A stretch of DNA of 64,000 nucleotides from Lunularia cruciata (Eukaryota; Streptophyta; Marchantiopsida; Lunulariales; Lunulariaceae), in the NCBI GenBank assembly GCA_948567375.1, contig OX419758.1, positions 14,203,001-14,267,000 on the forward strand. The letters are read 5' to 3'. The position numbers and the translations under genes are program-made. Position 1 is the first letter of the stretch. Every line of letters starts with the position of its first letter. The notes under the pieces are model-generated. The model worked only from the letters and a program-made list of their open reading frames with translations. It ran no database searches and had not been told where the DNA came from. Positions 9,307-19,492 of the stretch are shown piece after piece.

Positions 9307-12300
9307 GAGATTTTGAGCCGCCTATTGGGAGCTTGATTAGTTCCAATGGGATTGAAGGCTCGACCTATGCAAGTTTGCTTCACTTGCAAGGTATGATATC
9401 TAATCGGGGTTGTAGAATTTTGGTTGATTCTGGAAGTTCAGAGAATTGCATGTCTATGCAAGTAGCAAAGGAATTGGGTATTCCTATCAAGCCAGTGATT
9501 GGAAGTAGTTTGATGATGGCAGATGGTAGAAAGGGTTCTGTATTCCGCACCTTGCATCCTGTTACCTTCAAGATTGGGAAGGAGTATTTGGAGTGTATGA
9601 GGTTTGTAGTGGCACCTCTACACTATGATATCATTCTGGGTCTACCTTGGCTTGAATGTCATAAGGTTCAATTTGATTGGACCCGACACCAAATTCAAGT
9701 ACAACACCAAGGTAGGAATTTCCGATTAGGTTGTCTGGCACCTCTGAGTAAGACACCTAAGAATAGTCAGTCCCAAGATGGGAAGTTTGTCGAGAAGGTA
9801 GCCATAGAGCAAATCTGGAAGGGAGATGAGTCCCAAGATGGGAAGTTTGCCAGGAAGGCAACCATGGAGCAAGCTCGGAAGAGAGATGAGTCCCTAGAAG
9901 GGAAGTTTGTTAATGAAACAGCCATAGAGCAAGCTTTGGAGGAAGATAAGTCTGTATTCGCAATGTGGATCAAGCCGATTGCACAAGAACAATCTGAGGA
10001 GGGCCAAGTGCCGCATCAAGCGACGGTTGATCGGATAGTTCAAGAGTTTGCAGATGTGTTTTCGGATGATCTGCCAAAGGGATTACCCTCTGATTGAGGT
10101 ATGCCCTTCAAGATCGAGTTATTGCCAGGGAGTACTCCAGTGAGTAGACCAATCTATCGGCTCTCACCAAAGGAGTTGGAGGAGTTGCGAACAACACTTA
10201 CAGAGTTGTTGGAGAAGGATTTCATACAACATAGTACCTCTCCTTGGGGAGCACCGGTACTATTTGTTCCAAAGAAGGATGGAGGACTTCGTTTCTGTAT
10301 TGATTTCCGTGGGCTCAATAAGCAAACTGTGAAGAATGCATATCCCTTGCCTCGGATCGATGACTTGCTTGATCAATTAAGTGGAGCACGATACTTTTCC
10401 AAGCTAGATCTTTGTAGCGGCTATTGGCAAATTCCTATTGAAGGAGAGGACGTGAAAAAGACTGCCTTTCGTACAAGGTATGGACATTTTGAGTGGAGAG
10501 TTCTACCTTTCGGACTCACTAATGCTCTAGCAGTCTTCATGGATCAGATGCATTGGGTGTTGGAGGGGCTATTGGATCAGTCTGTGGTAGTGTTCTTAGA
10601 TGATACCTTAATCTATAGTAGGATAGAGGCAGAACACATGAATCATGTGCAAGAAGTCCTAAGACGACTACGACAGTGGAAATTTTACTGCAAGAAGTCA
10701 AAGTGTGCTTTTTGGCAAAAGGAGGTTACCTTCTTGGGTCATAAGATCTCATCAGAGGGGATCAAGATGGAAGAAGAGAAGATCAAGGCCATTACTGATT
10801 GGCCTACCCCGAAGGATGCTACCGAAGTACGAGCGTTCAACAGATTGGCCAGTTTTTACCGACGGTTCATCCACTATTATGCTCACGTGGCTGCACCATT
10901 GACTGACCTCTTGGGAAAGAACTCGAGCTTCCAATGGACCACCAAGCATGAAGAAGCATTCCAGAAGTTAAAGCATATGGTGTCTTCAAGACCCATTCTT
11001 CAACCATATGATCCTCAACTACCTTGTGTGGTTGATTTTGATACTTCTAACTTTGCAATTGGAGCTGTGTTGCAACAAGAATTTCCAGATGGACTACATC
11101 CTATTGCCTTTGTGTCTCGCCGACTAAATACAGCTGAAAGAAATTACTCTGCTCGAGATCGGGAACAACTTGCAATGGTATATGCCACCAAGGTATGGAG
11201 GCATTATCTCTTGGGGAAACAAGTGATCACGCGAACTGATCACAAGCCATTGTTGCAGACCTTACACCTAGAGCACATGAAGAGTCGATATCATCGATGG
11301 GAAGAGAAACTCCAATTGTTTGACATCAAACTTGAGTACAAACCAGGTCGGTTCCATGTCATCCCTGATGCTCTATCACGACGACCTAATTTGAAGTCTC
11401 TTCCTCTCATCGCGGCAGCAATTACGACGGTGTCAATTGATCCCAAGATTCATAACGAGTTTCGGTTAGCCCTACAGCAAGATCCCTTCTTCCAAATGGT
11501 ACACGATCGTCTAACAGCACGCGACAAGGAGTACAACACCTTCTCCTTCAAGGAAGGCCTTTTATTCCATGCAGACCAGATCTATGTTCTAACCAAAGGT
11601 GATCTTCGACTTGTGCGCCTTCAAGAAGCCCATGATTTACCAATAGCTTGTCACATGGGAGTGGACAAGACCTTGGGCACCCTCCAACGCCAATGGTGGT
11701 GGCCCAACATGACACGAGATGTTCGAGACTTTGTCCGATCATGTGAGAGTTGCCAACGGAACAAGGCCAGCAACCAGAAGCCGAGTGGACTCCTTCAACC
11801 ACTTGCCATTCCATCCGCTCATTGGGAGCATGTGAGCTTGGATCTCATCACATCCTTGCCAAAGACAAAACAAGGACACACCGCAATTGTGGTGTTTGTG
11901 GATAAGCTTAGTAAGCAAATCCACTTGGCACCAACCTGTGATACCGTGGATGCTCCAACCTTAGCGCAAATCTACTTCGACAATGTCTTCAAGCATCATG
12001 GGATGCCACGTGTACTCATCTCCGACCGTGATCCTTGATTTACCGGGAAGTTTTGGCAAGCACTCTTCCAGATACTTGGCACCAAGCTTGCTTTGTCCAC
12101 GGCCTATCATCCTCAAACTGATGGACAAACCGAACGCGCCAATCGTACATTGGAGGATATGTTGCGGGCCTTTGTCAATGTCCACCATACCAACTGGGAT
12201 GAATGTCTTGCAGCTGCAGAATTTGCCTACAACAATTCCAAACAGGCAAGCACTGGATTTTCTCCCTTCTTTCTCAATTTTGGCCAAGGTCCGCTTGTTC

Positions 12301-12857
12301 CAGATTCTCTTCTTGCTCCCCCTCCCTCTCAGGTTCCTCATACTTCTACATTCTTGACCACTATATCCCAATCTCTCCAACAAGCCAAATCTCACCTCCT
12401 TGTTGCTCAGAATCGCCAAAAACAATATGCAGACCATCATTGTCGTGATCTCACCTTTGAAGTTGGTGATAAAGTCATGCTATCCTCTAGTAACCTCCCT
12501 CTCCCACTTGATACCCAATTTCGTAAACTTGCTCCTAATTGGATAGGACCCTTTGATATCACCCACATTATCTCTCTTGTTGCTTATCGTCTTGCCTTAC
12601 CTTGTCACATGCGTATCCATCCTGTCTTTCATATTTCCAAGTTGAAACCCTTTGTTCCTAACCCTTCTTCCTTTTCCTCTCGAGTCCAACCTCCCCCTCT
12701 TCCTGTCCCTATCAATGATCATGAGGAGTACAAAGTTGATCGTATCCTTGCGCGTCGCCATATTCAACGAGGCCATCACCAACATATGGAGTACAAGGTC
12801 CTTTGGAAAGGGTACCCCCTTCATGATGCTACATGGGAACCTCTTTCTCACCTCTAG
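9282..12857 (+). pseudogene. pol of element B: PR-RT-RH-IN-chromodomain, nearly intact
   Basis: This is one long frame of about 1,190 codons. The protease active site 'DSGS' is at 9426-9437. RT spans about 10101-10850, with 'FGLTNA' and catalytic 'FLDD' at 10593-10604. RNase H spans about 10990-11300, with 'TDHKPL'. Integrase has the zinc-binding H..C..C region at about 11655-11770 and the DDE core with 'SLDLI', 'ISDRDP' and 'YHPQTDGQTERAN'. The chromodomain is at about 12730-12850, with 'YKVLWKGYPLHDATWEP'. In-frame stops interrupt it at 10095-10097 (TGA) and 12036-12038 (TGA). TAG at 12855-12857 may be the natural end, since E has TAG there while D has CAG. Domain order and the chromodomain place it among chromoviruses. 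It cannot make a full Pol protein now. Confidence 0.95.
9285..9291 (+). promoter_or_regulatory. Candidate -1 frameshift site, mutated (AGGAAAC)
   Basis: The gag and pol frames overlap only at 9282-9306, with pol in -1. In the gag frame the overlap contains A GGA AAC. The related element D has the canonical slippery form G GGA AAC at the same place (29660-29666), so the B copy looks like a G-to-A derivative. This suggests programmed -1 frameshifting in the family. No downstream pseudoknot was verified. Confidence 0.45.
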
Positions 12858-12916
12858 AATGCACAGATGGCCATCAAGGAATTCGAAGCTTCACTAGCGA
12901 CGAGGACGTCACCAAC

Positions 12917-12932
12917 TAGCGGCGGGAGAATA
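12917..12932 (+). promoter_or_regulatory. Polypurine tract region of B
   Basis: A purine-rich stretch (GGCGGGAGAATA) sits immediately before the 3' LTR. Relatives D and E have a cleaner GGTGGGGGAATA at the same place. Confidence 0.65.
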
Positions 12933-13355
12933 TGTAACAATATGGAGTTTAGTGACAAAGTTAGTCGGGCTTACGAAGTAGAGAATAAGAAAAAATAGCC
13001 TAGAATATTCTAGAAGCATCTAAGAAGCTTCTTAGGAAGCTTCCCAACTAGTTAACTTGCGCCCTAAGCCGGTAGCTTCTAGAAGGAAGCTTCTAGAAGC
13101 TTCTAACTAGCTTAGCTTGCATGCCAAGTAGGCGGCTTCTAGAAGGAAGCTTCTTGAGAAGCTTCCTAGTTAACTTGGCTTGCACTCCAAGAAAGCGGCT
13201 CAAGGAAACTTCTTGAGAAGCTTCAAGAGTCTTGTATGCTACCTATAAATACCAAGGCCAAAGCTCATGCTAGGCATTCGGAGTTTTCCCTCATTCAAGT
13301 GTCCCAATGTGAGCTTCCATTCTCCTATTTCTCTCCTCGGTTTTGGTCTTTTACA
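12933..13355 (+). repeat. 3' LTR of element B
   Basis: The 423-bp LTR starts TGTAACAATATGG and ends TTTTACA. It differs from the 5' LTR by about six substitutions and a 14-bp insertion, and carries the perfect four-unit GAA/TTC array at 13086-13103. Confidence 0.96.
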
Positions 13356-13360
13356 TCCTC

Positions 13361-13458
13361 TTTGTCTATATAATAAAGAGAAGGTGCTCCTTTGGGGCAT
13401 CGAATGTTTGAGTGTGCAATCTATATTTTCTCTCTTCTCTTTTCCTCGAAGTATTACA
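13361..13458 (+). repeat. 3' LTR of A, right part (after nested B)
   Basis: This continues the A LTR from the TATA region (TATATAATAAAG) to the terminal GTATTACA. It matches the last 98 bp of the 5' LTR at 1864-1961 with a few substitutions. Confidence 0.93.
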
Positions 13459-15599
13459 ATTAGCCCCGTGTTACCTTTTTTGTCTCACCCTTGTACAGCT
13501 TGACGAGGTCTTCCCGTCCTTTGCTTTTATTGCACGGTTGCCTTCTATACTATGACAAACAAGATAAAGTCCCTTTGGTGACTTTCATAACCAGTTGAGA
13601 GAATCTGCCAATCCTTACACATAAACATGCTACCCTAAGAACCCTTAAATATTAGCTCCCATAATGAAAGTGGGATGTATGTGGACATAAAAGTTCTCAA
13701 CCTTATTGGGTCAAAGATAACCCATCAAAAAAATTTTGCAAAACAAATCTCCCTCATGGAATGCCCAACAACACTTCCAATAAGACCTTTTTGAAGGCCA
13801 ATTTTCATTGTGCACTAATTCCAATGGTCATGCTAAATATGATTAACATGCAATGGTGATCCAAATTATGGAAATATCATCTGAATTGCACCATAATGAA
13901 ATTTGTGCAAGCAACCTAACTACACTTTCATAGGCTTAGCTAAATAACATTCTGATAGTCATCAAGCTAAACCTATGGGGTTATGCAAAGCTAGAATAAT
14001 TCAGCAAAACATGAGGGTAAATGATATTACATCAAAAATCTTTACTATTCTTCCCTTCAAAAACATGCAAACAATCTACTAATAACAGCTCATGCAACAG
14101 ATAAAAAATTCAGGGCCAAAATGCAAGTTGAAAAATGTAGTAACCCAATAATTCCAAATTTATACTTTTCTTATGTTTTCCCTTGTTTTTGTTGAGAGAA
14201 GAGTGGACTTTTGGCTTTTAAGGAAGAAATCACACAAAACTCTATTGTAGGTGAATATTTGGTCCTTCTTAAAACATTAATCTTGGCAAGACTAGCATAT
14301 TCACAAAAGGTGACTGAACTTGTTCCAATGTAGATGAATTACCGCATCTTCTAAAGATTATGTATCACTTATTCAAAGGAGGACACGTTCTTTGTAAGGA
14401 GAAAACATTTATTCAGAAGATGAAGAGGGAATGTGGCAATGCCCACTTTGAGGCTAGTATCTTTGCAGTTACATGTCCAAATGGCACAATATTTTTCTTG
14501 TTGGAAGCACCTTTGCCAAACCTTTCCAATGCCACCACAATTGACAATTTTGAAGCCCTATAGCAAACATTATGGGCATTTAAATGTTCTATTTTACAAG
14601 TGAAGGAGGAGCAGATTTGGTGGACCATATTTTCCTCATCACAAGTCCAATTGGGGTGCTCTTTACCTTGTTGGAAGTGTGTTTGCAAGAGCTTTTGATT
14701 GAGTTCAAGATAGTTTTGATTGGACATCTATAGAAGAAGTTTGAACATCTAGATATTCAGATCCTAAAGTCCAAGTGGTTTCATTCAAGGAACTTGAAGA
14801 AATAAATTGTTTGGTGAAGAGTCAATTTGAAACTCTTTGGAAGACAAAAGTGGATCTTTGGAAGTTAGCAGACAAAGAGAAGGTACAATCTGTAGAGTGA
14901 GTCTTGGAATGTAAAGCGTAGGTGAGGCTATTGATGGCTGACTATGAATTGGCGGCTATCAAGAAGGTGACACATGAATAATCAATTAGTAGCCTACCAA
15001 GGGAGACAAGTCTTTGCATCACCAAATACCAAGAATTGGTGAAGAATCTATAGGATAGATTGTAGACACTGCATCAAGAGCTCATCACCATGACAGTTTG
15101 TTTGAAAAAGAAGAAGTACAAGAAGCTCCAACTCTTGGCGGTAGCTCCTAATTTTGTACCAAGACTCTTCAAGATGGTGAAGTGAACGTACAATTATTAG
15201 TGAAGGGGTTGAGGGAGGAACAACATTAGAACACAATAAGACAAGTATGTAACACCATGGATGAGTTGATGGTGGAGTTTTTAGGAGGGTACCACTACCA
15301 TGGATGAGATACATGAGCTCAGACTTGCACATCAAAATCTCATGGAGCCGCTTGAAGACCAGATCTTGGAGTAGATTGCCTTAGGACTTAAGACTAGGAA
15401 AGAGAGGAAGTTTAGAGTGCTGAGAGTGCTGAGAGTGTGTTGAGAGAGCTTGAGGTTTACATTGCTATCCATTAGAGCTAAATTCAGCAAGGTAGTGGAG
15501 TCTTTAGAGGTAGAGAGGTGGCTAGAGGAGTGACCAAAGCCTGTAGTGCAAATTGAGGAGGAAGTGGAGTAACAATGTTGTCTTGGCACATATTTTGAG
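13459..15599. other. No recognised gene; weak coiled-coil-like decayed frame
   Basis: No LTR or domain was recognised from 13464 to about 14700. From about 14750 to 15560 the plus strand reads, with many stops, as a lysine- and glutamate-rich helical sequence (for example 'VDLWKLADKEKVQSVE'). That could be an old gag or accessory coiled-coil ORF. It cannot be assigned to a family. Confidence 0.4.
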
Positions 15600-16277
15600 C
15601 CAACTTGTCTCTCACTCAAGATGAACCTCTAATGGCTATTGGGGTGGCATACCATGGACTAAGAAGGCAAAAACCAAACTCTAGCACACACCTCCAAGGC
15701 ACCTCCAAGACTCATGCCATTACTCACTAGACAACTCAATGAGAGAAAGATAATTGCAAATAAAAGGATGACAAGTATCTCCTCACCTCTAGCTTATATA
15801 CTTGTGAATAGTTACATACCAATGGTACTAATTACATAACTCAAGTTATTAGAAAAAATTCATATAAAGTTTAAAGTCTAAAGTCTAAAGTCTAAAAAAA
15901 TATCCAAACTTATGGGAATAATCCCCTAAACATATGGTCTTATCTTGACCCAAGTACCAAGTCAAGGATTCCTTCATATGGGCTATCTACTTGGACTATA
16001 GAAGAATCTAAACCAAAAAGCTTGTGGGTCCAAGAGTTCTTAACTCTTTCCTCAAAGCCTTAAAATAATATCAAATCAATATCTAGAATTCTAAATAGTA
16101 GTGCTCACTCTTTCACCTTCCTCTAGAGTAGAGTCACCTTTGTCTTAGCTATGACTAACTCTTGCTAAACATGGCTAATGTAGAAGCTTTTTTAGCTCTA
16201 TATAAATAATATCTCTCAACTATTTACAATATCAAACTAAATGTCATAATAGAGCATACATGAATTCATGGATGTTA
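15600..16277 (-). repeat. Probable 3' LTR of minus-strand gypsy element H
   Basis: On the minus strand a purine-rich GGGGGTAAA is followed by TGTAACATCC at 16277, a typical polypurine tract/LTR start. A TATA box (GTATATAAGC, read minus) lies near 15795. A (TAAAGTC)3 microsatellite is at about 15872-15893. The left boundary is approximate because no second LTR copy was found. Confidence 0.5.
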
Positions 16278-16579
16278 CATTTACCCCCAGACTAAGATTT
16301 CACTTTGTCCTTAGACTGAATATCTCTCTGCCTTTTGTGATATAACTTTAACTTGTCATGGGTAATCCAATCAAAGCATCTTTCTCCCAACTCCTTGAGA
16401 TTGCTCCACACCTTCTCCACTATGAAAGGTCCAAAGTATTAGGCAAAAACTTCTTTTGCACCCTCTTGAATTGAATGGAATCAAACAACATTACTCAATC
16501 ACCTTACTTGAAGAGTTCCACCTTCTTCTTGCCTTGCCTCTTGTCATAGCTCTCCTTTTGTTTCCTTTGGGCTTGCTCC

Positions 16580-17330
16580 ACTTGAACTATAGCAATTGCT
16601 CTTTCCTCCTCCAATTCCATGGACCTTTCTTTGACTTTTCTACATAACCTCCTTGTGTCTTCCTCAATTTCCCATGAATGCTTTGAAAAGTAGGAAGATA
16701 CAAGAGAATAGGTACAATAGACTCAATGCTATACACCAAATGAAATGGAGGATACCTAGTTGATGTCTTCATGGTTGGCCTATTCTCCCACAAAATTGCA
16801 TGAATTCATTTGTCCCAATGATGTTTAGCCTCCGCCATTTCTACATTTTTGGCAAACATCATGCATAAGGTCTAATTGGTTCTCTTTGCCAAGCCATTGG
16901 AGTTTAGCTTATATGATGTGGTCACTCTATATGGTATAAAGAAATGTCATAACATGGATGTATTGATGCTTCATGTAAACTATCCTTCTTTATTTGAAAC
17001 CAATTCCAAAGGATAACCAAACCTAGGGATGACACATTCATAAATAAATCTACCAACTTCATCTTCATTCTTATCTCTCAATGGTCTAGTCTCAACCCAC
17101 TTGGTAACATAATTGATACCTACCACTATATATTAATTTGTTTTTGGGTTCTATTGAGAAGACCTACAATGTCAATTCTACACTTCTTAAAAGATCTTAG
17201 CAATAGAGTTGATCTAAGAGGTGGAGTGGAAGTAGATTTTCTAGCAAAAACCTAACAAATATTACAAGTTTTGCAATAATAAAGACAATCCTTGAAAATC
17301 CCTCTCCAATGTTAATTATCATTGTGAAAG
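16580..17330 (-). pseudogene. Integrase of element H, decayed
   Basis: Minus-strand reading shows part of the zinc-binding end near 17200-17330 and the catalytic core around 17000-17150, with 'NYVTKWVETRPLRDK' and 'PRFGYP'. The region 16800-16690 has 'NRPTMKTSTRYPPFHLVY', a signature of plant non-chromovirus gypsy integrases. The DDE residues cannot all be traced because of frame breaks. Confidence 0.78.
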
Positions 17331-17599
17331 TGGTCACCTTTCCAAAAAGTGACCTCCACACACCAAACCATCATGGAATCCTTTATGTGTAGGATAGACT
17401 CCTCCTTACCTATTGCTCTTTGAAGTAGACCATTTGCTCCTTGGTGAAAAAGTATATCCTCCACCATTGTATAAGGTCTAGATCTTGTTGCAAGGGATTG
17501 CATCTCTCCTAGCATGCATCCCATCTAAATAGTTATGTCTTCTAATAAAGTCCACAATCTCCTTGTACTCCATTGGAATCTATTGAGTGATTGAGATTG

Positions 17600-19160
17600 T
17601 CATGAGCTCTGCATATGGGAAGGAATCATCCACTCACTCAACTTCATCATGATTATAAGCCCTAGATAACAAATCAGCATTTGCATATTTCTTCCTTTGC
17701 TTGTCCTCAATGGTATAATCATACTCAAACAAGAGTATCATCCACCTAACTAGCCTTCCCTCCACATCAGGCTTGTTGAAGATGGACTTCAAAGCCTTAT
17801 GATCCATGAAAATGGTGACCTTCCCTCCAATAAGGCAATGTCAAAACTTCTTGAGACCAAAATTATTGCAAATACTTCCCTTTTTATGATTGAATAATTT
17901 CTCTCTATTGGGACCATTTTTTTACTAGCATAAGCTATTGGATTATTATGCCAATATAAGTCTATTTGACTAATAGATCATCCTATAGTTACATTAGAAG
18001 CATTATTGTAAAGGATGAAAGGCTTACTCCAATCAAGTTTAGCAAGAATTGGAGCTATAACAAGGGATTAATTGAGCTCCTCAAAAGTTTTGAGAGCCTC
18101 CTTGTCCTCCAAAATCACCATGTATTTTACACCCTAATTCATGTAAATGGTTAATGCATAAGTCTTATTAGAAAATGAAAAGATGAATCTCCTATAATAC
18201 CTAACCATCCCCAAGAATTAGCATAACTTTGTCAAGCTTGAAAGGAATAAAAGCTATAAGATTTTCCTCACCTTTTTAAGATCTATTGCTATTCCATTCT
18301 TGTACATGATATGTCTTAAATAGACCTTCTTCACAACCAAAGATGCATTGCTTTGGGTTGAGGGATGCATTTGCTTCATCTAAGCATTGCAAGACCTTGA
18401 ATAAATTCTCAAAGTGCTCCTCCTTGCTCCCATATATACAAAAATCATCAATGAAATCTTTCATAAATTTCTCAATGAAAGGTTCAAATACCTTGTTCTT
18501 GAACCATTGAAATGTTACAAGAGTATAACTTTCAAAGTCCAAAAGACATGACTTTGAAAGCATAAGTCTTCAAGGTGTGATTAATGTGGTGAGTTGTTGA
18601 TGCTCTAGTGCAATCTTGATTTGATTTTATCCACTATAATCATCTGCAAAACTAGACCTCTCATGACAAGAAATTGCCTTCAAGATCTCATCAATGAATG
18701 GCAATGGGTAGTATTCGTTGTTGGTTATAACATTGAGCTTCTTGTAATCAACGCATACACAACGCTTTCCGTTCTTCTTCTTCATAATCACAATTGGAAA
18801 CACCTATTCTGAATTCTTTATCTTAAAGATAAACCCAATCTCTTTGAGTTTATCAATCTCCTCCTTCATAATTAAATTTTTTGGTGGGCTAATGCAACAT
18901 TGATTTTTTCCAAATAGGTCTTGCATGTGACTCCACCTCTGTCTTATGGTCCTCCAAGGTGACTTCCTTGAGATCCTTGTAGTTGAAAGTAGACACATGG
19001 ATGAACTTGCAAAAATCTCTTGAAATCTTGCCTTCTCCTTGGTAACATTTGGACCATACTTGAGAGTAGATAGTCTCCTCTCTATCTCTTCAAGTGTCAA
19101 TGATGATGTATTAAGGTCCTTCAAAACCTCTATCTTATGTACAAAATCCATGGCACACAA
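17600..19160 (-). pseudogene. RT and RNase H of element H, decayed
   Basis: The start of RT reads at 19160-18800, with 'LEEIERRLSTLKYGP' as pre-RT spacer. The catalytic segment at 18563-18276 reads 'FMKDFIDDFCIYGS', where FIDD is the YVDD-type motif, followed by 'LNPKQCIFG'. RNase H lies towards 17950-17600. Several frames are needed, so it is inactive. Confidence 0.8.
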
Positions 19161-19261
19161 GGGATAAAAATTTGATAAAATTCATAGTCATCCTCCTTTG
19201 ATGATGTCTCTTCCTCCATGGTTGTATCCACACCTAAAGCTCATCTTTCTAAGTCCAATTC

Positions 19262-19483
19262 CTAATAATTAGAATATTGTATATTTGAATGTGAAGTGTG
19301 GTTGGTGTTAGTTATAGGAACTAAAATGTGATGGTTTGATGGCCCAATTCTCAAGTAAACTTTTTGCCATCTATCTATTGTGCATGTTGATCTCAACCAT
19401 GGCCTCCTAAGTAACAAATCATAACTTGAATCCTTCAAGACTTGGAAAGTCATGGAAACTTGTTGCTTGTTTGTCATGCTCAT
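19262..19483 (-). pseudogene. Protease end of element H
   Basis: The frame reads 'SYDLLLRRPWLRST', the degenerate form of the 'YDLILGRPWL' motif that ends gypsy aspartic proteases. It lies between the gag and RT parts, as expected. The catalytic DSG triplet was not located. Confidence 0.65.
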
Positions 19484-19492
19484 AAAAAAAAA

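Larger units (their letters stand above)
7727..13355 (+). mobile_element. Chromovirus element B, nested in the LTR of A
   Basis: This is a full-length 5.6-kb element. It has LTRs at 7727-8135 and 12933-13355, a tRNA-iMet primer site, gag, pol with chromodomain, and a polypurine tract. The target-site duplication TCCTC is perfect (7722-7726 and 13356-13360), and element A's LTR resumes correctly after it. The two LTRs differ at about 6 of 409 aligned bases plus one 14-bp indel, so the insertion is comparatively young. Despite this, the coding region has several in-frame stops. Family members in the window are C, D, E and the fragment F. Confidence 0.96.
1223..13458 (+). mobile_element. Chromovirus (Ty3/gypsy) element A, carrying nested element B
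   Basis: This is a full-length but decayed LTR retrotransposon. The 5' LTR (1223-1961) is followed by a primer-binding site matching initiator-Met tRNA, then gag, protease, RT, RNase H, integrase, chromodomain, a polypurine tract and the 3' LTR. The 3' LTR is interrupted by element B, so it lies at 7092-7726 and 13361-13458. Without B, element A is about 6.6 kb. The flanking 5-mers CTTAG (1218-1222) and ATTAG (13459-13463) match at 4 of 5 positions and are probably the target-site duplication. The first 390 bp of the two LTRs differ at roughly 4% of positions by eye. That makes A clearly older than B. Confidence 0.92.

Noticed and set aside
11961-12440. 159-codon frame on the minus strand
   Set aside because: It lies fully antisense to the integrase of element B and shows no motif. 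It is a shadow frame, as are 11548-11814 and 2244-2618.
1200-13480. Inverted similarity between the left and right flanks of element A (AGCCCC-like text)
   Set aside because: Only about ten bases match with mismatches; too short to support a palindromic target or a second element.
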